Positions 1 to 11,363 of a stretch of DNA of 64,000 bases are shown here, one piece after another. Position 1 is the first letter of the stretch. Each line of letters starts with the position of its first letter. Where the stretch lies: positions 862,926 to 926,925 of the forward strand of contig CAADRB010000035.1 of the NCBI GenBank assembly GCA_900708905.1. The letters run 5' to 3'. This DNA comes from Hymenolepis diminuta. Lineage: Eukaryota; Platyhelminthes; Cestoda; Cyclophyllidea; Hymenolepididae. Under the pieces are notes generated by a model. It was not told the DNA's origin. It was given only the letters and a program-made list of their open reading frames with translations, and ran no database searches. The translations under genes and the position numbers were made by a program.

Positions 1-1535
1 TAGGAGTCATGGCAAAATGTGTTCACTTGCTCTGATTTTCCTTAAATGTAAGGCTGAGATGCGAAATGAATGAAACTCGGCTAAACTAAGAGGCTGGAGT
101 GGGGCATCATTGACCGGAGTAGTTTTATCCATTTTCTCATTTCCTCATTTTATAAAGGAGAGAAGGATTGTTTCACAGTGTTGCGATATTTCTATCGTTT
201 GGAGAAAGGCACCGATAGCCTTTACAATTAACATCAACTTTGGAGATAGGGTGAAGAGAGACTCTGTGAGGGTTCCACAGAAAGTCGCGTGGTTGCAGAC
301 CTCCATTCCCAAATTTTCCCAAACTTCGGGAGCAACATTCGGGAGCAAGATTGGAAAGCATCATAACGTATTACTAATGTAAACTCAGTAGCACAGTGCA
401 AAGTTGGCCGTATCCCATGCAGTTACCCTCGTGTAGATCGCAGATAATGCTTGTCTACATTTGTGCAAGGTGTTAGGGAATCTAAGAGTCACTTACGTTG
501 TCCCACAGGGAAGGTCGGATTGCATCACCTATGTATTTGATAATAGATACATGCAAGATCATGATTTTCCAACAGTTACGATTTCAATCGGGACGCCATG
601 GTCCTATTTTTTTAAATTACATAAATTTAGATTTCTATTTTTTGAAAAATTTGTTAGCCACTTAATTTAACAGGCAGTCGATCGCGATCGAGTTCAACCA
701 CTAAGGTTTAATTATTATATTGATTTTTTGGGCCATTTGTTTTAAACACTCTTGGAAATAGTTTTGACCCCAAAAAATATCAGGTGATTTTAATTAGGAG
801 AAAAAAACGACCGAGGGGAAATGTTTTGTGAAAAGCTCTTCGAGATTCCAACTTTCATATCTTCAGGGTTTATAAATGTGAAGTTATCAAGGCACTGAAT
901 AAAAGTCTCTTTTCATACGCAGTATGTTTCACTTTTTATACAAACAAAACAACGAAAATACAGTTATATTGCAGCCATTGAAAGTCATTAACAAGATGTC
1001 GAGTCTTCTGAAATACAGATGAACATTTTGACTTTCAGCTTTCAGGAGGTCATTTAAATTACCGTTTCCAACGCCTTACATTCGCCTGCCGAGAACCGCT
1101 CTTTAATAAGTCTCAACTTTATCCGATTAAATTGATCTCAAATGTTCTAATGAAATTAGTAAATCTGTATTTTTTTATTTAATCCTTCATTCAGCGGTTG
1201 GACTCTAAAGGAGTGCCGATGTTCCAATGCCAAAAAGAAATATGAAAGTGACTCCTTAATGAATCTGAAACTTTGAATTATATTAAGAAATAGATATGGT
1301 GAATATAAGATAGTTTTCGCATGGCAACTCCTTAAAACAACAACTATCCTTAAGTAACTTAAGACAAGATTTTGCCCAGATCGTTCCTTTTTCCACAAAA
1401 ACGCCATTTGCCAGGTAGGGAAGGATAAATTTTGACGATTCAATTGGTTTAATGGTGAAAATTAGGTTGACTTTTGTCTGTTTGATGTGAAAAATTTTGT
1501 CCAGATAGAGGAGCATTTTGTCACAGTAATAGATT
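1..1535. other. No gene recognised
   Basis: Short open frames on both strands are of chance length. None shows a domain or a convincing start, donor or acceptor. A minus-strand frame at about 1283-1499 has an AG acceptor context but no donor, and it reads into the candidate at 1536-1689 only across stops. Confidence 0.4.
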
Positions 1536-1689
1536 TCATTTGGTTAGAAGAATTCTGAGGTTGCTAAGCGCTAGATTTGCTAAAACGACCTTTGCGAGAT
1601 TATGGATGAATACAACCGTATTGCTTTTGGAATCGGCAATATCGATTGAGGTCAACCGTTGAGAGTCATAAACCTTCTTCTTCTGAACC
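1536..1689 (-). CDS. Candidate terminal exon, unknown protein
   Basis: A T-rich tract ending in CAG lies just upstream (AG at 1690-1691). From there a frame stays open for 50 residues to a TGA at 1536-1538. The encoded peptide starts VQKKKVYDSQRL and has mixed composition with a hydrophobic run near its end. No domain is recognised and no companion exon could be assigned. Chance remains a fair explanation. Confidence 0.2.
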
Positions 1690-4600
1690 CTGACAAATAT
1701 CAAAAAATATCGTTTCAAATAATTATCAATAAAAGATGAATGATTTGTAAAAGGCCTGTCCTGATCAAAATTTCATATCAGTCATGTTAATATCAAAATC
1801 AGACGAGACACTTCGTTAAAAATGAATCCGAACTGCTATTTTCTTGTCTGAGGAGGTTTGAGGATACAAAGCATATGTTCCCGGCTCTAGTATGCGTTGA
1901 AATTCTTGTTGGATGACTTTATTGTTAGTTGGAATGAGATAATTGAAAATTTATATTACTTTGCTTTGCATACCTACCAGAAGTATGCTTCAAGAGCGGT
2001 CATTAATGATGGGAAATGCTAATTATACGAATGCTAAAACTAGATTTATGAGACAATGATGGGCGTTCTATATAAGGAAATTTCTGTACTGGTAACTAAT
2101 AAAGGAGAAAATCTGTTACATATTCCCACAAATTCATTCCTGTACTGGGATCCCGGTGATCAGCAATGACCTGAAACGAAGGGGAGGCTCAGCATTGCTC
2201 TCTGGACAATCTTCGAAGAATTCCGACTGTTTTTAACTTATAATCATAATACAATTGTGAAAATGAAGTATGGGACAAACTTGAGGGATTCACACATTAT
2301 TACGTGAAACAATATAGAAACTTGTAAAGAAAGCTGTAATATAGAGGTATCTGTATTAATGGGTTGATGATGAAGTGTTTGATTAAGAAGAAATTTCACT
2401 GTAGCAATATTTAGGTGTAGACAAAAACGGTAGTCGTGTCATATTGGAAACCTAAATACGGTTGTTTGGGTATCCGCATATTAAACTCAACGTTGAACTG
2501 AGTTGTTGTACACTTCGAACTTTATCCCCGGTAGAAGTTCAACACTGGTGCGCTCGTTGGAAGCTGTCCACAGCCAACTTCGTCAGGATCGGTTGAATCC
2601 ATTTTCTGACAACATGTAAACATTGATTCTCCCAGTTCAATGAAATATTAACGAGGATATTTTCTTTTTGTTTATTGCAATTTATTTTATATTAGGAAAA
2701 AATAATTTTGGAAAATGTTAAATAACCTAATATTTCTCCTGATTGCTGATTTTTACACGAATTTGAACGTCAAGTAACTAAAAGAGAAAAATAAACTGAT
2801 TTTTTCAATGTCTTCATTATTTCTTTTCCTCGATTGAGTCAACTCCATCCCATTGGTTATTTGAATGAATTCCCACAATCTACGACCAACTAATCTATTT
2901 TCTGTGACTTCTTTACAATACCTTCGCATAACTTAAATCGGGGTTATGTGGGATGGTGACCTAGCAATTAAAGTACAAATTTTTCAAGATTTTCTGTAAT
3001 ATTGTTTATTAAAAGTACTTGCATATGCTGCTCATTTTTTTCAAGTTGGACCAAGTGTATATTGGACAGATGCAAAATGAATGTGAGTGGAGTGGAGGAA
3101 TACCTCGGAGGGAGGGATTGGGAGCAAAGAGGCGAGTGGAACACGCGAAATAAAATGCGCTTTGAGGGGTTGACAATTTTCCTTTGTGAGTGTGGTACTG
3201 CAGTATGTGCAATTAATCAGAATTCTCCAAATGATTATTAGGCCTGAGTCAGAGGATGCGCAACTCATAGAGAACAAGGAGATTTATGAGTTACAGTATG
3301 CAGGTACAAAAACTCCCTCTGAAGATATTTTCACTTCCGTATGATAAGTGATGTATTTTTGCATATTCTCTCTCAGCTATTCATGCGCAATTTTATCAAT
3401 TATTGATATATTATTGAAAATTTTAAATTTAAATTTAACATATAAATATCAGCTTGATTTAAGCATAAGTGAATACATATCAAGTTTTCGAATTGTTAAC
3501 CGTTAAAGTGTAAAAAAGGGAGAAAAATGAATATGAAAAAGCAGAAGATTCTTTGGAATATAGAAGCTTCAACAATTTGTTAAATCAAGTACGTGCAAGA
3601 GAGCGAATGTTGTTTTGCCGCATCGTGGTAACAGAAACAGCTGGGAGTAATCGCATTTGGATAGAATAGCCGCATATGAATATTCAAGTCGGGATCGTTT
3701 TGGGTACCTGCTCATCAAACACCTGACACAGGGTGGAGAGTGGTAAAAAACGTCATACTCTATCGAGTGTCGTCTGCGATCATCAGTGGGAGGATTTGGT
3801 CAATTACAGCCCAATCAAATAGCATAACTGGATTCTAAATAATGTCAAAACATGTCTAATCAAATCCAGTCTGATCTTGGCAGTCGCAACACCTCTGCCT
3901 TCTCCCTCACCTTTCGGTCTCTATGGTAATGGACAATTTTATGTTGTAATAGTATGTTAAAAAGGTTAATACCATTCTATATCGCAAATATAATCTGGTA
4001 AGAGTATATTAATCATTCATTCATTAACTGAATTCCAAATGCAGACTAATGTTACTGACACTTGGATCTATCCATGAATTTGATATGACGCAGCAGATCT
4101 ATGTCAATTTTGAAAATGAAGTTTTAAATACTTGACAGTATTGTTGACAAGTTGAATCCTATCCCATCGTCGCCATGCAACTAATTAAAGGCAAACACCA
4201 CGTTAATGCACCATAATTGGAAAGTACTGAAAAAGGAAGTGGAATTGGTCACATTACAGTGACCTCACCTCACCCGGGCATTAGTTAAATTCACTAAATA
4301 TGCACATTATTCACTGGCTGATTCATATTATTGTAGCAGATTTATTAAAATCCATCAGTGTGCATTCTAAGCAAATAGTAATGATTGCAAATATTCAATT
4401 ACTTGGAAGAACTGTCACTGAAATTGTCTTCTTGAATTAGGATAATATATTTTTTCTCCCTCAGATCTTTTGTCTTTTGAGTTAGACTTGAAGGTTGCTA
4501 AACAGATCACTGTAGTAGCTGAGTACCACGATGGCCTATATTCTTGCTTTCTTACAGTAACTTTGAAAAAAATATTTCACAAATGAACTTAGAAGGCAAT

Positions 4601-5523
4601 AATTCCAATGGATAAATTCGATCAAAATTCCGTTTCCATGACATACTTTTGTCAGATATCGAAAAGGCAGAAAATTTAGCTACTTATTATCATATAAGTC
4701 GAAAATTCTCTATAAATTCTATTCTTTGCCATCATATACGTACTAATCTGTCTGTCAAAGGAGGAGTCTAAATTTCACATCAAATATGGCACTGTTTGAT
4801 TACATTTGATTCGACTACTGGATCAGAATGTGTGACCGTTATCTATTCAGTGAGCTCTTTAAGAGTTAAAGCATTGAGAAAGTTCACAATTAACTCCATA
4901 ATTTAAAACTCTGTTAAAAAAGCAAATGCCCTGAGTTGTCTATGGTTCTGGTTCGGGTAAATCGATTAGACTTCAAGATGCAGATCCAGGACTAAAAATG
5001 CTGACTATAAACAAGATGAGAGTCGTTCGAATCATTCGCTCTCTATATAACCAGTCTAGAAAGTTGATCTGTCAGAATCAATTTTCTTTGAAACATTTAG
5101 AGCAGAATTAACTAATCCTGGCATGAGATGAGTTAACTTACCTGGATACAAAATGCAGTTGAAGCTCTGTTTAATTACCATCTGGTTATTCATATTTACT
5201 TACTGCATTTCACAACTCAATCCCTCGAATGGTTTCTTCCGCCCTTATCTTACCCATTCCTGATCTTCACTTCGAGCTTGTGGAAAGTCCTACTGTGACA
5301 GAGGCAGAGGAGCATCCATAACCTCCACTTTAAATCAAATGTCCATTCTGTGAATGCGTCGAATTCCACATACAATCACAAAACCAGCCATTTGGGAACT
5401 TATTTCTCCATGCTATAGATTTTATTACATAATACTAGTATAATAATATGTCTTTGGCATTTCTCCAACCAATCCCTTAGTACTATCATGCATGAAACAA
5501 GGGAATTGGAAACATAGCTCAAT
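1690..5523. other. No secure gene; AT-rich non-coding DNA
   Basis: A minus-strand ATG frame at 2522-2602 gives only 26 residues. A strong minus-strand donor-like site (CAG then GTAAGT) lies at about 5149-5156 with an ATG 17 codons before it, but no partner exon was found. The block 3060-3130 is G-rich on the plus strand with three G-runs, one short of a four-run quadruplex motif. Nothing else was noted. Confidence 0.4.
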
Positions 5524-5529
5524 TTTATT
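5524..5529 (-). terminator. Possible polyadenylation signal (AATAAA) for the SH3 gene
   Basis: The plus strand reads TTTATT here, so the minus strand reads AATAAA, about 230 bases past the stop codon of the SH3 gene. A second copy is at 5421-5426. Such hexamers are frequent in AT-rich DNA, so this is only the nearest plausible signal. Confidence 0.35.
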
Positions 5530-5756
5530 ATCAACTGGATGTTCTTAAATAAATGAGGAGATAGAGCTCTTCAGCCAATCTCAAAATGCAATATTTGTAT
5601 ACAGGGGTGCAGTGTGAATAATATTTACTCATTTGATTGAGGTTTTGAAGAGGAAAGGGGGTAGACAAGGACGGGAGTTAGTCTTGAAGGAAGCAGTCTG
5701 GATAAACTGGCGAGGGAAAGACCTGAGAGTGAACGCGTATACATATATATTATCTT

Positions 5757-7911
5757 CTACACAAGGGTAAATTTCTCTAGTTTATTCTGTCCCACTTGTA
5801 TCATAGTCTTGTAGGGTTCCCAGTGAGCTGGATCTGAGTTAGAAGGTACAACGACTACTGCTGATTGGGGAGAACCGCTTGTTCCACCTTCCTCTTCTTC
5901 CTGGCTATGCGGATGAGAATCAGAAATCGGTGAACCTCTTGAAGAGCCTTCAGACTTTTTAGTAGTGTTATCCATATCTATGCTACCCTCGGCTGCTATG
6001 GGTTTTGATGACCGAACGTACAGCCGGTTTTTCGTTCCTGTAGTTGAATGCAAATATCCCGCAGCTTCAGTGTCGGACACAGACATTGCATTTATAGTAG
6101 ATGATGGCTTCTTAATGGTCAAAGCGTCGGCACATACATGGGAGAGTAAAGCCATTGGTGGAGGCGGAAGAGGACAAGCAAAATTGGATCCTGACTGTTG
6201 ATCCAAGGAAGATCGGCGATGAAATCCCGTTCCAGTAGGAGACCATTTCAAGGAGGATGATACATGACTTGAGGCAGATGGTTGTTGAGGGACAGAAGGA
6301 TGTTGCTCTTTTTCATCCAGGTTTATATCTGTGGCCCCGCTTAGACTTCCACCCTTTCCGCTACTCCATTCAGAACCGGAACTCGGACCGCGTCCAGAAT
6401 CACGATCTTCGATTTCGTATACTGCCGGTATTGACGTGAAGGAAGTCTTAGTTGCTGTTGTAGAAGGAGTATGAAGACTAAGTTGTGGTGATGGATACAA
6501 TCCACGAGAAGGAATAGGTTCTGAAGCCGTGTCACACATCGTTGGCGCTACAGTTATCTGTCCAGTTACATTCGCTGGAATTATATCCGAAGGAGCGTTA
6601 GGCATGAAGACTCCGGTGTCCGACATCTTCATAGTATAATCCTGTGACCGATTGTGCCTTGGACTAATATGGGTAACCCTAGGAGTACTATCCGGACATA
6701 TAAAAGAGCAAACAATCTTGGGAACAAATCCAATCGGGCCTGTGCCGGACCCATGATCTGGGCACCACTTTTGAGCCAGATACCAACCGGTGGAGGCTGA
6801 TGATTTATCAGTACATGTTCCGGGATATGGGATAATTCTCAGCAAATCACCTCGATGAACACTAATAACTTTGTACTTCTCAATCCATTCCAGTGTGGGA
6901 AAGAAGTCTTCAACAGCTCTCACAATAGTATGTACAAATTGAGTTTCTTTTGAAGAGTTCCTACTAGAAATGGACCGTGGACAAGTACTGTTGGCAAGGT
7001 TAAGAGTCTGTGGGCGTTTGTAATGGTGAGTGGAAGGATATCGAGGGGTTCCTGCAGAAGGAAGCATAACTGGTTGCTGTATAGGATGCTGTGGGGATCG
7101 TTTTAGTTGAGGGGTTGACTGGACTGATGCTGTGCTTCGAATACTTCCACCGGATTTTAGTTTCCAGCACATATCAAATTCATTTTCATCGTCACTGGAA
7201 GAACTGCTAGAGGAATCGCTGGATGTTGATGAAGAACTAGAAGAATAATCAGGATTATCTCGCAGATGTCTTCTAGATGACTGTCTCTTTCTTCGATGCC
7301 GGGCGGATTTCATGGAAGACCGGGATATTTCAAAGCTAGAGGAAGAATCAGAACTTGAATTCGAACTTCGAATTCGATGAGACTTTGAGGTGGATCCCCG
7401 CTTTCCTCGATCGGAATCAGTTCTACGTCCTTCGATTTCTTCATCGTCATCATCTGAACTATCACTCAAATCATCCTCATCACCTGTTGACAATGATAAC
7501 CACTGATTTTCAACAGAGGTTTGAGAGATCATCGAAAGGGCAAGGCTATTCACAGAATTTTTCGGCTTCATTCGACGTGTAGAAGTTGCTGTAGAAGGAG
7601 GAGGGGAAGGACTTGCAGATGCCTGCCAAATCTGAGTAGGTTTTATAGATTCGAAAGTCACCATAGCAGAGCACGATCTTCGGGATGAAGTACTCCTTGT
7701 TCGCATAGATCCACTGAATTTATTTCCCTCGCCAATAACTTGTACAGAACTATCTTTTCCACACCGAAACTTGCGTTGATTTCGGAAGTCCGGTGTGATT
7801 GACTTTGTTTCAACTGATGACGCTCCCTCCCATTTTGGATCCCGAATGGCTTCACCGCGTTGATTCCTTGATTTAGACTTTGATTTCTTTGTTAATGCCT
7901 GTAGCATTTGT
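5757..7911 (-). CDS. Ser-rich, acidic SH3-like domain protein with C-terminal PDZ-ligand-like tail
   Basis: This is by far the longest open frame in the window. An acceptor (pyrimidine-rich run then AG at 7912-7913) precedes it; the first ATG inside is at 7907, giving 716 residues and a TAG stop. The open frame continues upstream of the acceptor, but that part is best read as intron. Residues 1-20 are Lys/Arg-rich; 141-160 form a Ser/Asp/Glu tract; 170-240 mix Arg-Ser clusters (RHRRKR at 204-209) with long Ser runs. An SH3-like domain spans about 328-402: AVEDF (331-335) stands for the ALYDY box, HRGD (351-354) for the acidic-loop turn, WY is at 375-376 and GFVP at 393-396. A Pro run is at 579-584. 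The chain ends E-K-F-T-L-V, fitting a class I PDZ ligand (T-x-V). A scaffold or adaptor role is inferred. I cannot name an orthologue. Upstream coding exons may exist, since the exon opens in phase with a codon split after two bases. Confidence 0.9.
6702..6926 (-). other. SH3-like domain coding segment
   Basis: Covers residues 328-402 of the 716-residue protein. The order AVEDF, then I-S-V-H-R-G-D, then G-W-Y-L-A-Q, then G-F-V-P-K follows the SH3 fold's conserved positions. The stretch between the WY pair and GFVP is longer than usual and holds Cys, Asp and Gly residues, so the distal loop is enlarged. SH3 domains bind proline-rich peptides; whether this one does cannot be told from sequence alone. 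Confidence 0.75.
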
Positions 7912-8018
7912 CTAAAAAATAAAACAAAATACAATGCATTAAATAATGAATATGGAAAACAGGTGGCACACTTGAACAAAGAGCACCTTGTGAGTAATTG
8001 GTTGCATGTTCTACTCAA

Positions 8019-10140
8019 GTGGAAGCAGGTGGAGGTTCAGTTATTGAGTTCTTTGTGGTGTTCGCGTTTTCTTGAAAAGCTAATTTGTCTTTATTTATCA
8101 TAAACCCCCCTCGAGAAGGCGTGATAGTGGATTTGATGGGGCAAATTCTATGAAAGTGCTCAAACAGAAAAAATCGCGATCAAATGTGTGTACACAAATA
8201 GGTATTTTGATATATACTTTCCGAACTCTCGTAGGAAAACATAAACACCCCTTAGAAATAATATGAAAATAGATCAATAGTGCAATTTTTAAAACATATA
8301 GATAACATTTAAATTTAAGTATCATTTCTAATTTGAAAATGACAATCTTGTAATATTATAATAGCCTAGCAATAATATAAAGTTTAGAAATCGTGTGATC
8401 AAATAATATTTATTAAATATGAAATTAAATTTTAATCTAATTCTAGGACATTATCATTTAAAATTGAATTTAAATACAAGTGACACTTTTTATTAAATAT
8501 GCGTCTTAGGAAATCGATGAATGCGAATTAGATTTTGATCAAAGTTGTGGCATTCGCCTGCAGAGGCCTCCAGGCAATCAGCAGTCACTATCCCTGCACC
8601 TTGGCTTTGTTTGTATATAAGAACCAGGCTCGTGGACAACATCCCATACGGAGCTCTGTTCTCTCTATCTCATCGCAGATGGGGCAACAAACCCTCTCCA
8701 CTCCACGCCTCTCTTGTTCTGGCTACTTCGGAAGCAGCCTAGCTAATTTCGGAAGCAAATTTATAATAGAGGACTCTGCTAGACGCTATTTGGACTGCTT
8801 AGGAGAATTAGCTAGCTGTAGCAAAAAGGCTTATTGGTGTAGCATCCGCTACAAAGTCTCTATCACCCATCGTCGTTGCTATATACAAGGCGCCAACACA
8901 GGATCTTTTGAACCAAGGGAAATCCAAACTTATGCTTTCGTCTGATTGGATTAAATTATAAGAGGTTGTCGAAAGGCACATTTAAGATGGCGCATATGAG
9001 CTTTGTAAAATGAGATTCTCATTCGGGGAGCAAAGCTCATTCCATCGCATACAGAACTTACCTCCAAATTGCTCAAAAATGTTTAATTTTCTCAAGGTAG
9101 AAAAGCGTTTAGAAAAAATATATTTTCTTCACAACTGGATGTCTTTTAAGCGTCTGCTTTACCAACATCCATGTTCCATGTGCCATTCAAGTACTCCCAT
9201 AATATTTTAATAATCTCCAGGTATCTTTTAATAGATTTTCCTGGTAATTACGCTGAATACTGCGACAGTTAGAACTACCCTTAGTTAGACCCATCGAGCA
9301 TCGAATATAAACGTATTGTTGAATTTATTTATTCTCTGCTCACATGTACAACCACTTTTCTAATACCCAGATGCAAATTTGTATATCCAGGAGAGTCATA
9401 CAAAACAAAAATTCACAGTAAAGGGGCAACTTGGATTTGTAGTAATTAATTAAATGAGAGTCACGCATTAACACTGTAGTGACATTTACTTTCAATAAAA
9501 AACACCGGGTATCAACTATTATTAAAGGCCAACGTGATTGGCTAAATCAGAGCCAATGACTGTTTAAATGGGATTGCGAAAATAAAATTTTGATCTGTAA
9601 GATAACAATTAATATCTGGGAGAAATTCCGCATCAATTTAAATTAAAAATGAACCCGTTTGACAAATAAACATCGCTAAGTCGGGCATGACATTAACCTG
9701 TTCAAAATTTCTAATATCAATGACTTAAAATTTCACTAATTTAAGAAATTAAATGACATTTGCCACGTCCTAAAGGTCATGTTTGAAAGTAAGCTGATAA
9801 ACTCTGGTTTGCTCCAAGTTCCAGACGGCTTGTATTTGCCTATTCTAGTGCTCACTATCGATTCGAAACCCATTTGGATTGAATAAGTATTTTACATTCA
9901 TGAGCAAGTTTTGGATAAAATAATTATTGAAATAAAATATTTGAAATTCTAGGGCCATAAGTACGGAAATGGTCATTCAACGGAGCCAGAGGAAGGAAGT
10001 AAACGCGAAAATAGAATAAATAACCTGATGAGCATTTTCTTAGTGCGAAATAACGTCAGAGATGCAACTTAATCGAAATATAAAAGTTCGAATTCCGATC
10101 AGACATAAATGTTCCCGAGGAAAAGGATTCAAAAGTTTAC
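8019..10140. other. Intergenic or intron, AT-rich
   Basis: Apart from the patch at 8535-8945, only short chance frames are seen. If the SH3 gene has upstream exons, this is part of the intron before its last exon. Confidence 0.4.
8535..8945 (+). other. GC-elevated patch with a 136-codon open frame and TATA-like box
   Basis: This patch is less AT-rich than its surroundings and has TATATAAG at about 8613-8620. The open frame lacks an ATG at its 5' end (it opens on a non-ATG codon) and its length is within chance expectation for the window. The patch may be a decayed repeat or a regulatory segment, but no family was recognised on either strand. I do not call a gene. Confidence 0.2.
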
Positions 10141-10224
10141 CTCGTCCTTTTTTCAAAAGGCGTTCAAATATCCTTGGTGCGTTAAAAATATGTCTTTCTA
10201 TCCGAACATAACGTTCCTTTGCCA
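10141..10224 (-). CDS. Candidate first coding exon
   Basis: An ATG at 10224 opens a 28-codon frame beginning MAKERYVRIERHIF that ends in G followed by a donor-like GTAAAC (GT at 10139-10140). The peptide is Arg/Lys-rich and plausible, and the DNA upstream to about 10330 is relatively GC-rich. The exon would leave one base of a split codon, which does not match the phase needed by the SH3 exon, so it is not simply joined to it. Confidence 0.2.
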
Positions 10225-10808
10225 TTACGAAACGCTGATTCAACAAAACACGGTTCCTCGATCCGCTTCTCTTCACTTCAGTTCGGTCCTGTCGCCTTCT
10301 CTTTCTCTACTTCCTACCAACTGTTTCGGCAAATGAGCTTTTGGGTCAGTTGTTGCATTTATATCACTTAGAGCGAAATTTGAAGCGTTACTCAGGTGGT
10401 AACAGTTGTTGCGTGACGGACAGACAACCGGGGCAATAGAAAATTAGAAGGAGCGAGAGTGTAAGGCTGAAGGAAATTTTACTATCATTTGTACGATAGT
10501 TACAAGAGATTTTTTCATTATTACAGCACTCGCTATTGCTTAACGTCTTCTCTAAAACCCTCGCTCTGCTCGTTTTTCTTATTTGCTCACAAATTACATG
10601 TTTAATGTGCTTTCACCAAACACTTGTAGGGTCATTTTCCACACCACTTCAGTGAAAAAGAAAGCCGGAAGTCATTTTATTTCAGTTTAGGCTAATAATC
10701 GATCAAAATAAATAAATCTCCTTTAACTCCTATTTTGAGCATAATGACCTGGCCTCCTTCGTCTAAACTCGACCGATTTACTTCCAGGAGTTAATTTAAA
10801 TAACCTAC

Positions 10809-10918
10809 CGTCCGATTTGCGTGAGTTAGGGTTCTCAATCCGCCATTAGCATTTTGCGGTTTTTTTGCGTAAACTGTGTAAATTTGGATGAGTCTTTTTT
10901 CTGAGTCAGCCCAGTCAA
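10809..10918 (-). CDS. Candidate internal exon, downstream member of a phase-matched pair
   Basis: The acceptor AG is at 10919-10920 and the donor GTAGGT begins at 10808. The exon starts with two bases completing a codon and ends on a codon boundary, with 36 full codons free of stops (starting D-W-A-D-S-E-K-R). The two leading bases fit exactly the single base left by the candidate exon at 11150-11361, implying a 231-base intron. Composition looks like protein. No domain is recognised. Confidence 0.4.
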
Positions 10919-11149
10919 CTACACATAAGCAATACAGAATACGACTTGAATGAAAAAAAAACAAAGAATAAGCGAAAGCTGAGAAATGCATCCTTGATGT
11001 ACCTTTGCGTTATCGTCTGCAATTGGCTAGCTGATATACAGGAGTCAAAATTTACTACTTGCATTTTGCTCAGTAAAAGAGGGAATAGTTTAGATATTTT
11101 GAGAGAAGACAAAGTGAAAAAAGTGGAAAGATACCATTTCATCCTCTAC

Positions 11150-11361
11150 CTCTTCTAATTATGGTATTCAATTGATTAGCATACTTGGTGCTAGTTTGAA
11201 GATCTTCATCGTCCCTCGAGTAAAATGATAAGGATGTTTTAATTGATATAATGCCATCGAGGTCGATTTCTGGGCAATAAAAGAACATGCATTTCTTCCC
11301 GACTACCAACATGTTGATCGTAGGGTTGTCTGAAGGTAAATGAAGTTGTGCCGAAAGCATC
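11150..11361 (-). CDS. Candidate internal exon, upstream member of a phase-matched pair
   Basis: A clear acceptor (T-rich tract ending ACAG, AG at 11362-11363) is followed by 70 open codons starting MLSAQLHLPSDNP and then a donor GTAGAG at 11149. A Cys-containing stretch (K-K-C-M-F-F-Y-C-P-E-I) is followed by an acidic segment. The exon leaves one base, which the next candidate exon completes to a Val codon. The upstream phase requires an exon leaving two bases; only a weak 33-base segment at about 12005-12037 fits. The function is unknown. Confidence 0.4.
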
Positions 11362-11363
11362 CT

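Noticed and set aside
2522..2602. 26-codon ATG frame on the minus strand, acidic and protein-like
   Set aside because: Too short, with no splice or transcript signal; expected by chance.
3090..3130. G-rich block as a quadruplex
   Set aside because: Only three runs of three or more G within reach; four are needed.
7908..8018. 37 extra N-terminal codons for the SH3 protein
   Set aside because: They begin on a non-ATG codon, are hydrophobic and Cys-rich unlike the rest, and lie upstream of a good splice acceptor, so they are read as intron.
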